DNA of 14,461 nt from Bacteroidetes bacterium UBA7368 (lineage in GTDB: Bacteria; Bacteroidota; Rhodothermia; Rhodothermales; UBA10348): the NCBI GenBank assembly GCA_002469915.1, contig DKOG01000182.1, positions 1,904 through 16,364 of the forward strand. The letters are read 5' to 3'. The notes under the pieces were generated by a model that made no database searches, was not told the origin of the DNA, and saw only the letters and a list, made by a program, of their open reading frames with translations. The first letter of the stretch is position 1. Each line of letters starts with the position of its first letter. A program made the position numbers and the translations under genes. This document shows positions 6,636-13,357 of this stretch, piece by piece.

Positions 6636-7650
6636 CGTTCAGTTTCCCATCTGAAAGGGATACAAGCGTTTCAAAAGGGTCTTCTAATAAGTCTAGATGA
6701 CCGTCTAGGTCATAGTATTGTACGTTAGGCCGCGCAGCGCCGAAGTGCAAAGCGGCAGCAATAGACAGCGCAGACTCGTCCATACATCCCAGCATGGTGC
6801 GAACGCCTCCATCAAGTGCAATCTGGTCAATCTTGATTGCGGCAGCTAGCCCTCCCATTTTTTGTAGCTTGATGTTGATCAGGGCCGCTGATTGGCCGTC
6901 TACAATGCGCTTGGCATCCTCTATGGTCTGCACCGATTCATCTGCCATCACTGGAATAGAAGTAGATTCTGTGGCCGCGCGAAGAAGATTCAGATCATCC
7001 TTTGGCGTCGGTTGCTCGAGATACTTGAGATCCAGAGAACTCGCCACTGCTTCGAGCGCGGCCACATCCTGAACGCTATATCCTTGGTTGGCATCCAACG
7101 CAATCCAGCATTTTTCTCCAAGTTCTTCATGCAAGGCTTGCAGTCGTTCCAGATCTACTCCGATGTCATGTCCCCCTTTTATTTTCAAGAAGGTGAACCC
7201 TTCCTGAAAGAGTGCTTGGGCTCGTTGGAGCGTTTCTTCAACATTCATTATTCCGATCGTAACACTTGTTACTACGGGTTGAAAACGAGCTTTTGAGCCC
7301 TTTAACCACTCGCCAACGGATAAGTCTTGGGATTTTGAAAGTAGATCGGCTAGTGCTAAGTCAAGCCCGGTCTGAGCAGATGGTGTCGCTGCGTACGTGT
7401 TGAGCAGAACGTCCGATGGTGCACAGCCGATTATATCTTTTGCAATCTGATTCAACGCCAACCGGGACATCTCATTCGTTTCTCCCGTAACGCCAAAAGC
7501 GGGTGCAGCACAACCGATACCCGTCTCCCCAGCGTCCGTCTGAATTATCAAGAAGTTATTCGTGACATCCGTAATGGTTTCATACGCAATGGTATACGGT
7601 ATACTAAGAGGCACAGCTAGAGTGCGTACCGTTGCCTTCGAGATCATCAT
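6577..7650 (-). CDS. enolase-superfamily dipeptide epimerase (L-Ala-D/L-Glu epimerase-like; DgcA candidate)
   Basis: 357-residue member of the muconate-lactonizing/enolase superfamily. The catalytic KxK pair is K156 and K158 (FLKIKGG), metal ligands are D186 (LDANQGY), E212 (LEQP) and D237 (ADES), and the opposite base is K261 (INIKLQKMGG). GCMDES follows at 288-293, and a DxD motif (D314, D316 in YYDLDGHLDL) is present. Dipeptide epimerases use this DxD pair to hold the substrate amino group, so peptide epimerization (murein-derived L-Ala-D-Glu, for example) is the most direct reading. The alternative is N-acetyl-D-glutamate racemase (DgcA), suggested by the upstream DUF1611 neighbour. The start codon overlaps the stop of that gene by 4 bp (ATGA), indicating translational coupling. 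A second ATG follows immediately (MM at the N-terminus). The 3' end runs 59 bp into the convergent kinase gene. Confidence 0.9.
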   Translation of the reverse strand: MMISKATVRTLAVPLSIPYTIAYETITDVTNNFLIIQTDAGETGIGCAAPAFGVTGETNEMSRLALNQIAKDIIGCAPSDVLLNTYAATPSAQTGLDLALADLLSKSQDLSVGEWLKGSKARFQPVVTSVTIGIMNVEETLQRAQALFQEGFTFLKIKGGHDIGVDLERLQALHEELGEKCWIALDANQGYSVQDVAALEAVASSLDLKYLEQPTPKDDLNLLRAATESTSIPVMADESVQTIEDAKRIVDGQSAALINIKLQKMGGLAAAIKIDQIALDGGVRTMLGCMDESALSIAAALHFGAARPNVQYYDLDGHLDLLEDPFETLVSLSDGKLNVKRSKGLGIADDVETLWSE

Positions 7651-8747
7651 GTTGGCTCTGAGTCCCCAATGGGGTTTCGTGTATGAAGACGCTCTTCTAT
7701 CTGCGTAATTAGACGATCACATCCTTCTGCAAACACATCGACTGCGGGCCGGTCAAACTGGGCTTCGTAGGTGCGACAAATGGAGTCGGCTTCAGAGGGC
7801 GTCAATCCCTTCGCGTTAATAGTTAGGGCGGTAACCGATCGACCAGATAAAAGCTCTAGTGCGTCAATCTGCCTTTGCATCGCAGGCATGGGTAGGTCTT
7901 CAAATCCGTCAAACGTTTTTCGAGCCGGCACGTCTTGAAGAAGAAGAACATCTGGCTTCACGGATGCAATCAGCTCGAGGCCACCCGGATATGCCGGATG
8001 TAACAAGGCCCCCTGACCTTCCACAACTACCACGTCTGGCGCCGCTTCTTGCCAAGCGCGACGAACCACGTGCTCTATTTCTCCGGCCACGAAATCATTG
8101 ACAAGCGAGTCCAGTCGAATACCAAATCGGGCTCCTTGCATCCATGCCGTCTGGCCCGTTCCAATCATCTCAGCAGAATACCCCTTTTCGACAAGTGCAT
8201 TCCTGAGGATCCACGCCGTTGTACGTTTGCCTGAAGCTGAATCGGTACCAAGAATCAGGACCCTTACAGATTTCACTTCATCAATCTTCCCCTCATAAAA
8301 GTGGAGATCAGAGCGGTGGGGAGGTTGTCTTACGTCGGTTAGAGAGACGGAGTGACGCTCGGCCAATTCAACAAATTCCGCATCCTCATTCAAAAAAACA
8401 TGAAGTCCAGAAACCACATTCAAGCCGTGTGTGATAGCTCTTGCTACGGCAATTCGAGCATGATCTGGCAGTACGCCACCGTCGGTAGCTAAACCAACGA
8501 CAAAAGTGCCTTGTCGCTCGGGCATTAAGTCTAACGCCTCCGTAAGTGTCGCTAGAATGGGGATTCCGTTTGGTTGCCCATCCAGGAAATCACCGGCATC
8601 TTCTCCTGCATAGACTGGATCGACTACGGCTTTTACGTCAAACCGTTCGGTAAATCGAATGAGGCCATGGGCCGTTTTTCCACGGGTCGAGTCCATGCAA
8701 TGCGCACAGTACACGATGGCCGGTTGAGGTGTTGTTGGGGTAGACAT
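7647..8747 (-). CDS. DUF1611-family P-loop protein (DgcN-like, putative D-glutamate N-acetyltransferase)
   Basis: 366-residue DUF1611-type protein. The N-terminal part (about 1-140) has Rossmann-like segments including GLATDGG and GLHVFL. The C-terminal part starts with a P-loop, LILGTDSASGKRTTA (G167 to T177, Lys at 174), and contains VVVEGQGALLHPAYPGG, both hallmarks of this family. Members were long annotated as hypothetical or epimerase-associated; I recall that DgcN was reported to N-acetylate D-glutamate in a D-amino acid catabolic route with the enolase-superfamily racemase DgcA. That matches the gene pair here, though the specificity of this homologue is inferred from context only. 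The ATG at 8747 directly abuts the stop codon of the DAHP synthase gene (TAAATG), and the 3' end overlaps the epimerase start by 4 bp, so the three genes almost certainly form one operon. Confidence 0.85.
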   Translation of the reverse strand: MSTPTTPQPAIVYCAHCMDSTRGKTAHGLIRFTERFDVKAVVDPVYAGEDAGDFLDGQPNGIPILATLTEALDLMPERQGTFVVGLATDGGVLPDHARIAVARAITHGLNVVSGLHVFLNEDAEFVELAERHSVSLTDVRQPPHRSDLHFYEGKIDEVKSVRVLILGTDSASGKRTTAWILRNALVEKGYSAEMIGTGQTAWMQGARFGIRLDSLVNDFVAGEIEHVVRRAWQEAAPDVVVVEGQGALLHPAYPGGLELIASVKPDVLLLQDVPARKTFDGFEDLPMPAMQRQIDALELLSGRSVTALTINAKGLTPSEADSICRTYEAQFDRPAVDVFAEGCDRLITQIEERLHTRNPIGDSEPT

Positions 8748-10058
8748 TTACTTGGATAGCATGGCGCGGCGTTTTCGGACAATGGCGAAGGCAAGCTCAA
8801 GGGCTTGTTCTCCATTTAAACGTGGATCTACCTGGCTTTGATAGGCGCGATGGAGATCTTCCTCTTCGAGGCCTCTTGCACCTCCTATACACTCGGTTAC
8901 GTTTTCACCGGTCAGTTCAAGGTGGACGCCGCCAAGAATGGTACCATGGTCGGCGTGGAGGTCGAAAGCTTGCTCTAATTCACTTTTGATATTGTCGAAT
9001 CGCCGAGTTTTGATTCCGTTACTCAGCGTCTCCGTATTTCCATGCATGGGATCACACGCCCAGAGCACCAATCGGCCTTCTCTCTCAACGTGTGCCAGCA
9101 ACGGTGCTAGACCATCTGCAATTTGATTGGCTCCAAAACGAGTGATGAGCGTAATGCGGCCGGCTTCATTGTCTGGATTGAGTCGTTCGAGGAGGGAAAT
9201 GAGACCGTCAGTAGTCGTACCTGGACCAATTTTTAGGCCTAAGGGATTTCGAATACCGCGGGCGTATTCCACATGTGCTCCATCCACGTGGCTGGTACGT
9301 TTACCGATCCAAGGGAAATGGGTGGAAAGATTATACGTGGGCGCATCTTTCAAAGCGCGTCGCGTGAACGACTCTTCGTACGGCAGCAATAGGGCTTCGT
9401 GGCTCGTATAAAATGAAACACGATCTACGTCTCCAATAGGGTTTGTTGAAACGGCCTCCATGAAATGAAGGGCTTCCAATATGGCATCCACAATTTGTTG
9501 GTACTCCTGGCGCAATGATTCATGCCGCACAAATCCCAGATTCCAGTATTCCGGATGATGCAAGTCGGCAAATCCACCTTCGCCCAAAGCCCGAATGTAA
9601 TTGAGGGTCATGGCCGAATGCTCATAAGCCTGAATCATGCGTTCCGGAGCTGGGCGACGCGCATGCCTTCCAAACTCTGGCTCGTTCACAATATCCCCGC
9701 GGTAGGACGGGAGCACTTGGCCATTGCTTTCTTCAACATCAGAAGAGCGGGGTTTGGCATACTGTCCGGCGAATCGGCCGACCCGAGTGACCGGAAGGCG
9801 TAAACCATAAACCAGGACCAAACTCATCTGTAACAGCACCTTCAGACGGTTGGCGATAATGTCTGGCCGACATTCACTGAATCGCTCGGCACAATCACCG
9901 CCTTGCAGTAGAAACCGATTTCCTGCTGCAGCATCTACAAGCTGAGATCGAAGATTTTCAATTTCCCAAGGGGTGACCAATGGAGGTTTATTCTGTAATT
10001 GACCAACAACAGAATTAAGCTTCAGCTCGTCTTCAAACGCTGGCTGTTGCTCGGCCAC
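8748..10058 (-). CDS. class II 3-deoxy-7-phosphoheptulonate (DAHP) synthase
   Basis: Catalyses the first shikimate-pathway step, condensing phosphoenolpyruvate with erythrose 4-phosphate. From the GTG at 10058 the product has 436 residues. Class II signatures are all present: LLQGGDCAERF (metal-ligand Cys 56), RVGRFAGQYAKPRS (93-105), WIGKRTSHVDGAH (250-262), LKIGPGTT (275-282), WACDPMHGNT (His 339), GGVHLELTGENVTEC (Glu 381) and DPRLN (Asp 411). The family N-terminal motif resembling W-S-P-x-S-W-R is encoded in frame just upstream (10059-10088), before the first ATG/GTG/TTG codon, and the frame stays open back to a TAG at 10122-10124. The real start is therefore probably a non-standard codon such as CTG at 10118 (457 residues). 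The Mycobacterium-type N-terminal extension is absent. It is first in a three-gene operon with the DUF1611 and epimerase genes. Enzyme identity is very secure; only the start is uncertain. Confidence 0.95.
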   Translation of the reverse strand: MAEQQPAFEDELKLNSVVGQLQNKPPLVTPWEIENLRSQLVDAAAGNRFLLQGGDCAERFSECRPDIIANRLKVLLQMSLVLVYGLRLPVTRVGRFAGQYAKPRSSDVEESNGQVLPSYRGDIVNEPEFGRHARRPAPERMIQAYEHSAMTLNYIRALGEGGFADLHHPEYWNLGFVRHESLRQEYQQIVDAILEALHFMEAVSTNPIGDVDRVSFYTSHEALLLPYEESFTRRALKDAPTYNLSTHFPWIGKRTSHVDGAHVEYARGIRNPLGLKIGPGTTTDGLISLLERLNPDNEAGRITLITRFGANQIADGLAPLLAHVEREGRLVLWACDPMHGNTETLSNGIKTRRFDNIKSELEQAFDLHADHGTILGGVHLELTGENVTECIGGARGLEEEDLHRAYQSQVDPRLNGEQALELAFAIVRKRRAMLSK

Positions 10059-10286
10059 GAATGTACGCCATGAGTCTGGCGACCATCCTGGGGTTGGGGT
10101 ATGTGCGATGTGATGCAGGGCCTAGGGGCGTTTGGTGAAAGTATGCGAAGATAAGTTAGGCGTTAAAAGCGAGAACTGCCGGGGCTGTATTTCGGGTAAA
10201 AATTTGTCTGAATCCACCGTTCAGAGAACCACCCACCGTACAAATCGTTCGTTCCACGTTATTTAGCGAAAAAATATCCAAGATCT

Positions 10287-11195
10287 ATGAAACGGTCGTT
10301 TTTGTTCTATTTGTTACCCGTAGTGGCCATTTTGCTGTATTCAGGCTGCGATAATGCAAACTCTCTTCCACCAACGCCTAAACTTCGGATAACGTTGGAC
10401 ACGGACGATCTTACGCCCTTAGTAGATGGTTTTTCCTATAAGGCATGGGCACGAGTTGGTGATGTGTATTTTGGTACAGATGCCTTCAACGTTAACGAAA
10501 CGGGGCAGTTTACAACAGCCTCCGGTACGTTTAGAGATAAGTCTTTCGTTCTGGCCGCTGATGTGACTGATGCTGACCTGGTGGTCATCTCTGTTGAAGG
10601 AAAAAGAGGAGGAGGTGATGCACCTTCCGAATCGGTAGTATTGGCGGCAGATGTGACAGGAGATACTATGACACTTTCAGCCAGTCATCCCGCCGCCCTG
10701 GGCGCTAGTTTTTCAGCCTCTTCGGGGCAGTTTACGATCATGACACCGTCTGATACTGATCCAACCAATGAAACACACGGCGTTTGGTTTGTTGCTGGAT
10801 CCGGTGATAACCTTTCTGCAGGACTAAGTCTTCCCGCACTCCCAAGCGGTTGGGTGTACGAGGGATGGGTAGAAACGGCTGATAATGGTCGGTTCTCAAC
10901 CGGAACGTTTACGGCCAATTCAGGGCAGGATTCGAGCTTTTTCTACTCAAATCCTGACGTGCCACCGTTTCCAGGCGAAGATTTTCTGTTCAACGCACCT
11001 GCTGGTGTCGTATTTCCACTCGATTTGAGCGGGCATACCGTTACCATTACAGCTGAGCCATTCCCAGATGACACGATTGCGCCGTATGGAATAACAGTGT
11101 TACAGGGAAGCATTCCTTCTGGTGTTCAGGGCGGAAGCGTCCATGCACTGACGGGCACTTCCATCGTCCCGTCAGCTACTTTGACGATATTTTAG
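10287..11195 (+). CDS. lipoprotein with two RskA-like (anti-sigma C-terminal type) repeats
   Basis: 302-residue predicted lipoprotein. A basic MKRS start, a hydrophobic segment and a lipobox YSGC with Cys 21 form the lipoprotein signal; Asp follows the Cys. Two related beta-rich units can be seen. Unit 1 (about 34-135) has FSYKAWARVGD, GQFTTASGTF and LVVISVEGKRGGGDAPSESVVLAADV. Unit 2 (about 165-280) has WVYEGWVETADNGRFSTGTF and HTVTITAEPFPDDTIAPYGITVLQG. This pattern (Y-x-x-W, G-x-F, then a V-x-I-x-x-E-P strand with P-S near the end) resembles the extracytoplasmic domain of RskA-type anti-sigma factors, but no cytoplasmic zinc-finger domain or inner-membrane anchor is present, so it is not an anti-sigma factor. 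The gene stands alone between divergent and convergent neighbours; its stop overlaps that of the hibernation-factor gene by 4 bp. Function unknown. Confidence 0.8.
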   Translation: MKRSFLFYLLPVVAILLYSGCDNANSLPPTPKLRITLDTDDLTPLVDGFSYKAWARVGDVYFGTDAFNVNETGQFTTASGTFRDKSFVLAADVTDADLVVISVEGKRGGGDAPSESVVLAADVTGDTMTLSASHPAALGASFSASSGQFTIMTPSDTDPTNETHGVWFVAGSGDNLSAGLSLPALPSGWVYEGWVETADNGRFSTGTFTANSGQDSSFFYSNPDVPPFPGEDFLFNAPAGVVFPLDLSGHTVTITAEPFPDDTIAPYGITVLQGSIPSGVQGGSVHALTGTSIVPSATLTIF

Positions 11196-11548
11196 TCGAT
11201 ACTATCATCTTCAATTTGCCGATTGCCATGTGCTCTTTTTCGGCGATCTTTTAGGTGGGATCGAGATTTCCTGAGCTGCCTCTCTGCCGCTTCGTATGCT
11301 TCTTGGATGGCTTCAGGGATCGATGCAGACTTATGTGAGCCAGCGATATTGTCAGGCTTGTGATACAACACCATTTTAGCCTGATACATATTCACGGTTG
11401 GCTTTCCGGATAGTTGTTTAATGGATAAATACGCGCCTGATATGTCGTGATGTCCTTCTTCGAGTTGGTTAATCTTTGTCTCAATCCAATCCTGGGTGTC
11501 CTTAGAGATTTGTAAGTGATCTAGGTGTAATTCGACGTTGATTGCCAT
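11192..11548 (-). CDS. hpf: ribosome hibernation promoting factor / RaiA-family protein (short form)
   Basis: 118-residue basic protein with the beta-alpha-beta-beta-beta-alpha layout of the HPF/YfiA (sigma-54 modulation) family, which binds the 30S decoding region and silences ribosomes in stationary phase or stress. Visible features are an N-terminal strand MAINVELHLDHL, helix STKDTQDW-like segment (KDTQDWIETKINQLEE, residues 16-31), a central strand pair (KPTVNMYQAKMVLYHK), and the C-terminal helix SIPEAIQEAYEAAERQLRKSRSHLKDRRKRAHG (about 76-108), rich in Lys and Arg as expected for rRNA contact. It lacks the long C-terminal dimerization domain of long HPFs. The tail IEDDSID is acidic. It shares 4 bp at its 3' end with the convergent lipoprotein gene and lies 139 bp downstream of the M32 peptidase gene on the same strand, with possible hairpins in its leader. 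Confidence 0.85.
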   Translation of the reverse strand: MAINVELHLDHLQISKDTQDWIETKINQLEEGHHDISGAYLSIKQLSGKPTVNMYQAKMVLYHKPDNIAGSHKSASIPEAIQEAYEAAERQLRKSRSHLKDRRKRAHGNRQIEDDSID

Positions 11549-11560
11549 ATTTCGATGTGC

Positions 11561-11600
11561 CTAGAGTTTTGAAATGTTGACTCTAGAGGGCGTACCCTCT
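11561..11600 (-). promoter_or_regulatory. hairpins in the leader of the hibernation-factor gene
   Basis: Two small inverted repeats precede the start codon: AGAGGG/CCCTCT (11585-11600, 4-base loop) and CTAGAG/CTCTAG (11561-11566 with 11581-11586, 14-base loop). They share two bases, so full pairing of both is mutually exclusive. The downstream repeat ends 12 bases before the ATG and could affect ribosome access. Stems are only 6 bp, so a regulatory role is tentative. Confidence 0.3.
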
Positions 11601-11638
11601 GATATTAATAAAAGCCTTCTTTTTTTTAGAAATGTAAG

Positions 11639-11652
11639 GGTGTACCTACACC
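11639..11652. repeat. 14-bp palindrome GGTGTA-CC-TACACC downstream of the M32 peptidase
   Basis: The perfect arms GGTGTA and TACACC flank two central bases, 35 bp beyond the peptidase stop codon. On the minus-strand transcript the following bases (CTTACATTTCT) are only mildly T-rich, so it is a poor intrinsic terminator; a protein-binding site is equally possible. An unrelated T8 run occurs at 11620-11627 on the plus strand. Confidence 0.3.
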
Positions 11653-11687
11653 GTGCGTAGTGTCCCCCCACATCCTTTCTTACGTCA

Positions 11688-13160
11688 TCAGAATCCGTAC
11701 AGTTCTCCAAATTTTGATTGGGCATAGTGCATCCATGATTCTGACGATAATTCAGATCCTGTAGCGTCTAAAAGGATTTGTCCAGCTGTTTTTCGTCTGC
11801 CGTGTTGATGGACATTCGTACGGAGCCAATCAAGTAAAGCGCTGAAATCACCTTGGGAAGTTTTTGCGTCAAGGTCTGGAATCGCTTTTTTTGCCGCATT
11901 GAACAGTTGGGTCGACATCAAATTACCCAACGCATAGGTTGGGAAATAACCTATGGCTCCCAGAGACCAATGAATATCTTGCAGTACACCATCTGAATCT
12001 TTGGATGGCCGCACTCCTAGCCAGCTTTCCATGCGGTCGTTCCACTCCTCAGGCAGATCCTGAATACGAATTTTTCCGGCAATCATATCCTGTTCCAGTT
12101 CAAACCGGAGCATGATATGGAGGTTGTAGGTGACCTCATCGGCTTCTACTCGAATAAGAGAAGGGAATACCGTATTGATAGCTTTGTAAAACGTGTCCGT
12201 GGTTTCAGATCCGAGAGCATCGGGAAAAGCTTTACGAGCATGAGGAAAACAATAGTCCCAAAAGGGTCGAGATCTTCCAATCAGGTTTTCCCACATTCTG
12301 GATTGGGATTCATGCATTCCCAGCGAAGTGCCGTCTGCAAGCGGGGAGCCTTCGAGGGCCATGTCGATGCCTTGTTCGTACATCGCGTGTCCCGCCTCGT
12401 GTAGGGTCCCGAAAAAACCCGGATTAAAAAACCGATCCTCCATTCGTGTCGTGATTCGGACATCGGTAATGGAAAATGCAGTTGAGAAAGGGTGGGTCGA
12501 AAAATCCTGTCTACCGTAGTGGGTGTTGTAACCCATTTTCTCAATGACCTGCATTCCGAGCTTCCACTGAGTGTCCCGAGGGAATTCCCGATGCACGATT
12601 CCGTCGCAGGTAGCGGGGGATTCAGCGATCCTTGACACGAGTGGGATCAGATCTGCTTTGAGTTCGCTGAATACACGTGTGACCTCAGCAGCCGTCATGC
12701 CTTCTTCGTATTGATCTAGCAGGGCATCGTAAGGCGACTCCTCGTATCCGAGGGCTTCCGCATGTTGGATGGTGAGATCGACAATTTTACTCAGATGAGG
12801 TGCAAATTTGCTGAACTCGTCATTTTCACGCGCCTCTTGCCAGGCACCTTTCGATAGACCTGAAGCTTCGGCCAGTTCTGCGATTAGAGAAGAGGGCACG
12901 CGTGTAGCTTTGTCGTAGTCTTTCTTTGTTACGCGCACGAGATCTGCATCGATCGCTGATTCTGGAGCAGCCTGTTCAAGGAGCGTTCCTGTTTCCTCAG
13001 ATATGAGGATGTCGTGAGCCAAGGATCGCAAGGTGGCAATCTGGCGGGCGCGGCCTTCGGCCGCGCCCGCAGGCATATACGTTTCTTGATCCCACTCCAA
13101 AATGGCAGCTGCGTGGCCTAGGTCTGTAATGCGGGAAAGGCGTTCTCGAAGAGTCTGCAT
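11688..13160 (-). CDS. M32-family metallocarboxypeptidase (thermostable carboxypeptidase Taq type)
   Basis: 490-residue cytosolic zinc carboxypeptidase of peptidase family M32, removing C-terminal residues from peptides during protein turnover. The zinc site HEAGH is at residues 254-258, and HESQSRMWEN (283-292) supplies the third ligand, Glu 284. Other family blocks are present: WDQETYMP (23-30), HPF with DVRITTRM (223-240), and near the C-terminus LQDIHWSLGAIGYFPTYALGNL. Length is typical (about 500), perhaps a few residues short at the N-terminus. No signal peptide or membrane segment is seen. No Shine-Dalgarno sequence precedes the ATG. Codons 31-39 (AGAAEGRAR) are encoded by a perfect GC-only inverted repeat. 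Upstream is a divergent 197-bp region shared with the universal stress protein gene; downstream on the same strand is the hibernation-factor gene. Confidence 0.95.
   Translation of the reverse strand: MQTLRERLSRITDLGHAAAILEWDQETYMPAGAAEGRARQIATLRSLAHDILISEETGTLLEQAAPESAIDADLVRVTKKDYDKATRVPSSLIAELAEASGLSKGAWQEARENDEFSKFAPHLSKIVDLTIQHAEALGYEESPYDALLDQYEEGMTAAEVTRVFSELKADLIPLVSRIAESPATCDGIVHREFPRDTQWKLGMQVIEKMGYNTHYGRQDFSTHPFSTAFSITDVRITTRMEDRFFNPGFFGTLHEAGHAMYEQGIDMALEGSPLADGTSLGMHESQSRMWENLIGRSRPFWDYCFPHARKAFPDALGSETTDTFYKAINTVFPSLIRVEADEVTYNLHIMLRFELEQDMIAGKIRIQDLPEEWNDRMESWLGVRPSKDSDGVLQDIHWSLGAIGYFPTYALGNLMSTQLFNAAKKAIPDLDAKTSQGDFSALLDWLRTNVHQHGRRKTAGQILLDATGSELSSESWMHYAQSKFGELYGF
13044..13070 (-). 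repeat. perfect 12-bp GC-only inverted repeat with GAA triloop inside the M32 gene
   Basis: Bases 13044-13055 (GCGGGCGCGGCC) are exactly complementary to 13059-13070, leaving a loop of three bases. In the peptidase mRNA the loop is GAA closed by C-G, a C(GAA)G triloop of the GNA type known to be unusually stable. The sequence encodes AGAAEGRAR near the start of the protein. It is far more GC-rich than its surroundings. Confidence 0.9.
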
Positions 13161-13200
13161 AGCCGGGAAGAGGAGGTTGGTTGGGTGATGAGATCAAGTA

Positions 13201-13258
13201 TGTAAAGTCGATTTCGTGTAGGGAATATACCCTGAAACTTGTCTGCTTTACACGACAA
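13201..13258. promoter_or_regulatory. dyad elements in the divergent M32 peptidase / universal stress protein region
   Basis: The 197-bp region between the divergent genes (13161-13357) holds three dyads: TGTAAAG (13201-13207) with CTTTACA (13246-13252), the near-palindrome AGGGAATATACCCT (13220-13233), and TTGTC (13239-13243) with GACAA (13254-13258). Clustered dyads in a divergent region suggest regulator binding sites. No convincing TAnnTTTG promoter is seen in either direction. Each repeat alone is weak evidence. Confidence 0.3.
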
Positions 13259-13357
13259 ACCGTGTGGACATTTTCTGTCAAAGAATCGAATACCTCGTTC
13301 GTAGTTGGTAAGAGGCAGGCATGTATAACCAAAAGGGCGAGGCCCTGGGGCAAGTCG

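Noticed and set aside
9127..9803. Plus-strand open frames antisense to the DAHP synthase gene
   Set aside because: Arg/Ser/Pro-rich translations typical of antisense shadows; every class II synthase motif lies on the other strand.
10059..10286. Searched the 228-bp divergent region for promoters of the DAHP synthase operon and the lipoprotein
   Set aside because: No TAnnTTTG with a matching -33 element in either direction; TAAAAATTTG at 10197-10206 has the wrong internal spacing.
13181..13357. Upstream start for the universal stress protein
   Set aside because: The 59 extra residues have no Usp similarity and cover the divergent control region; the fold begins at the ATG at 13358.
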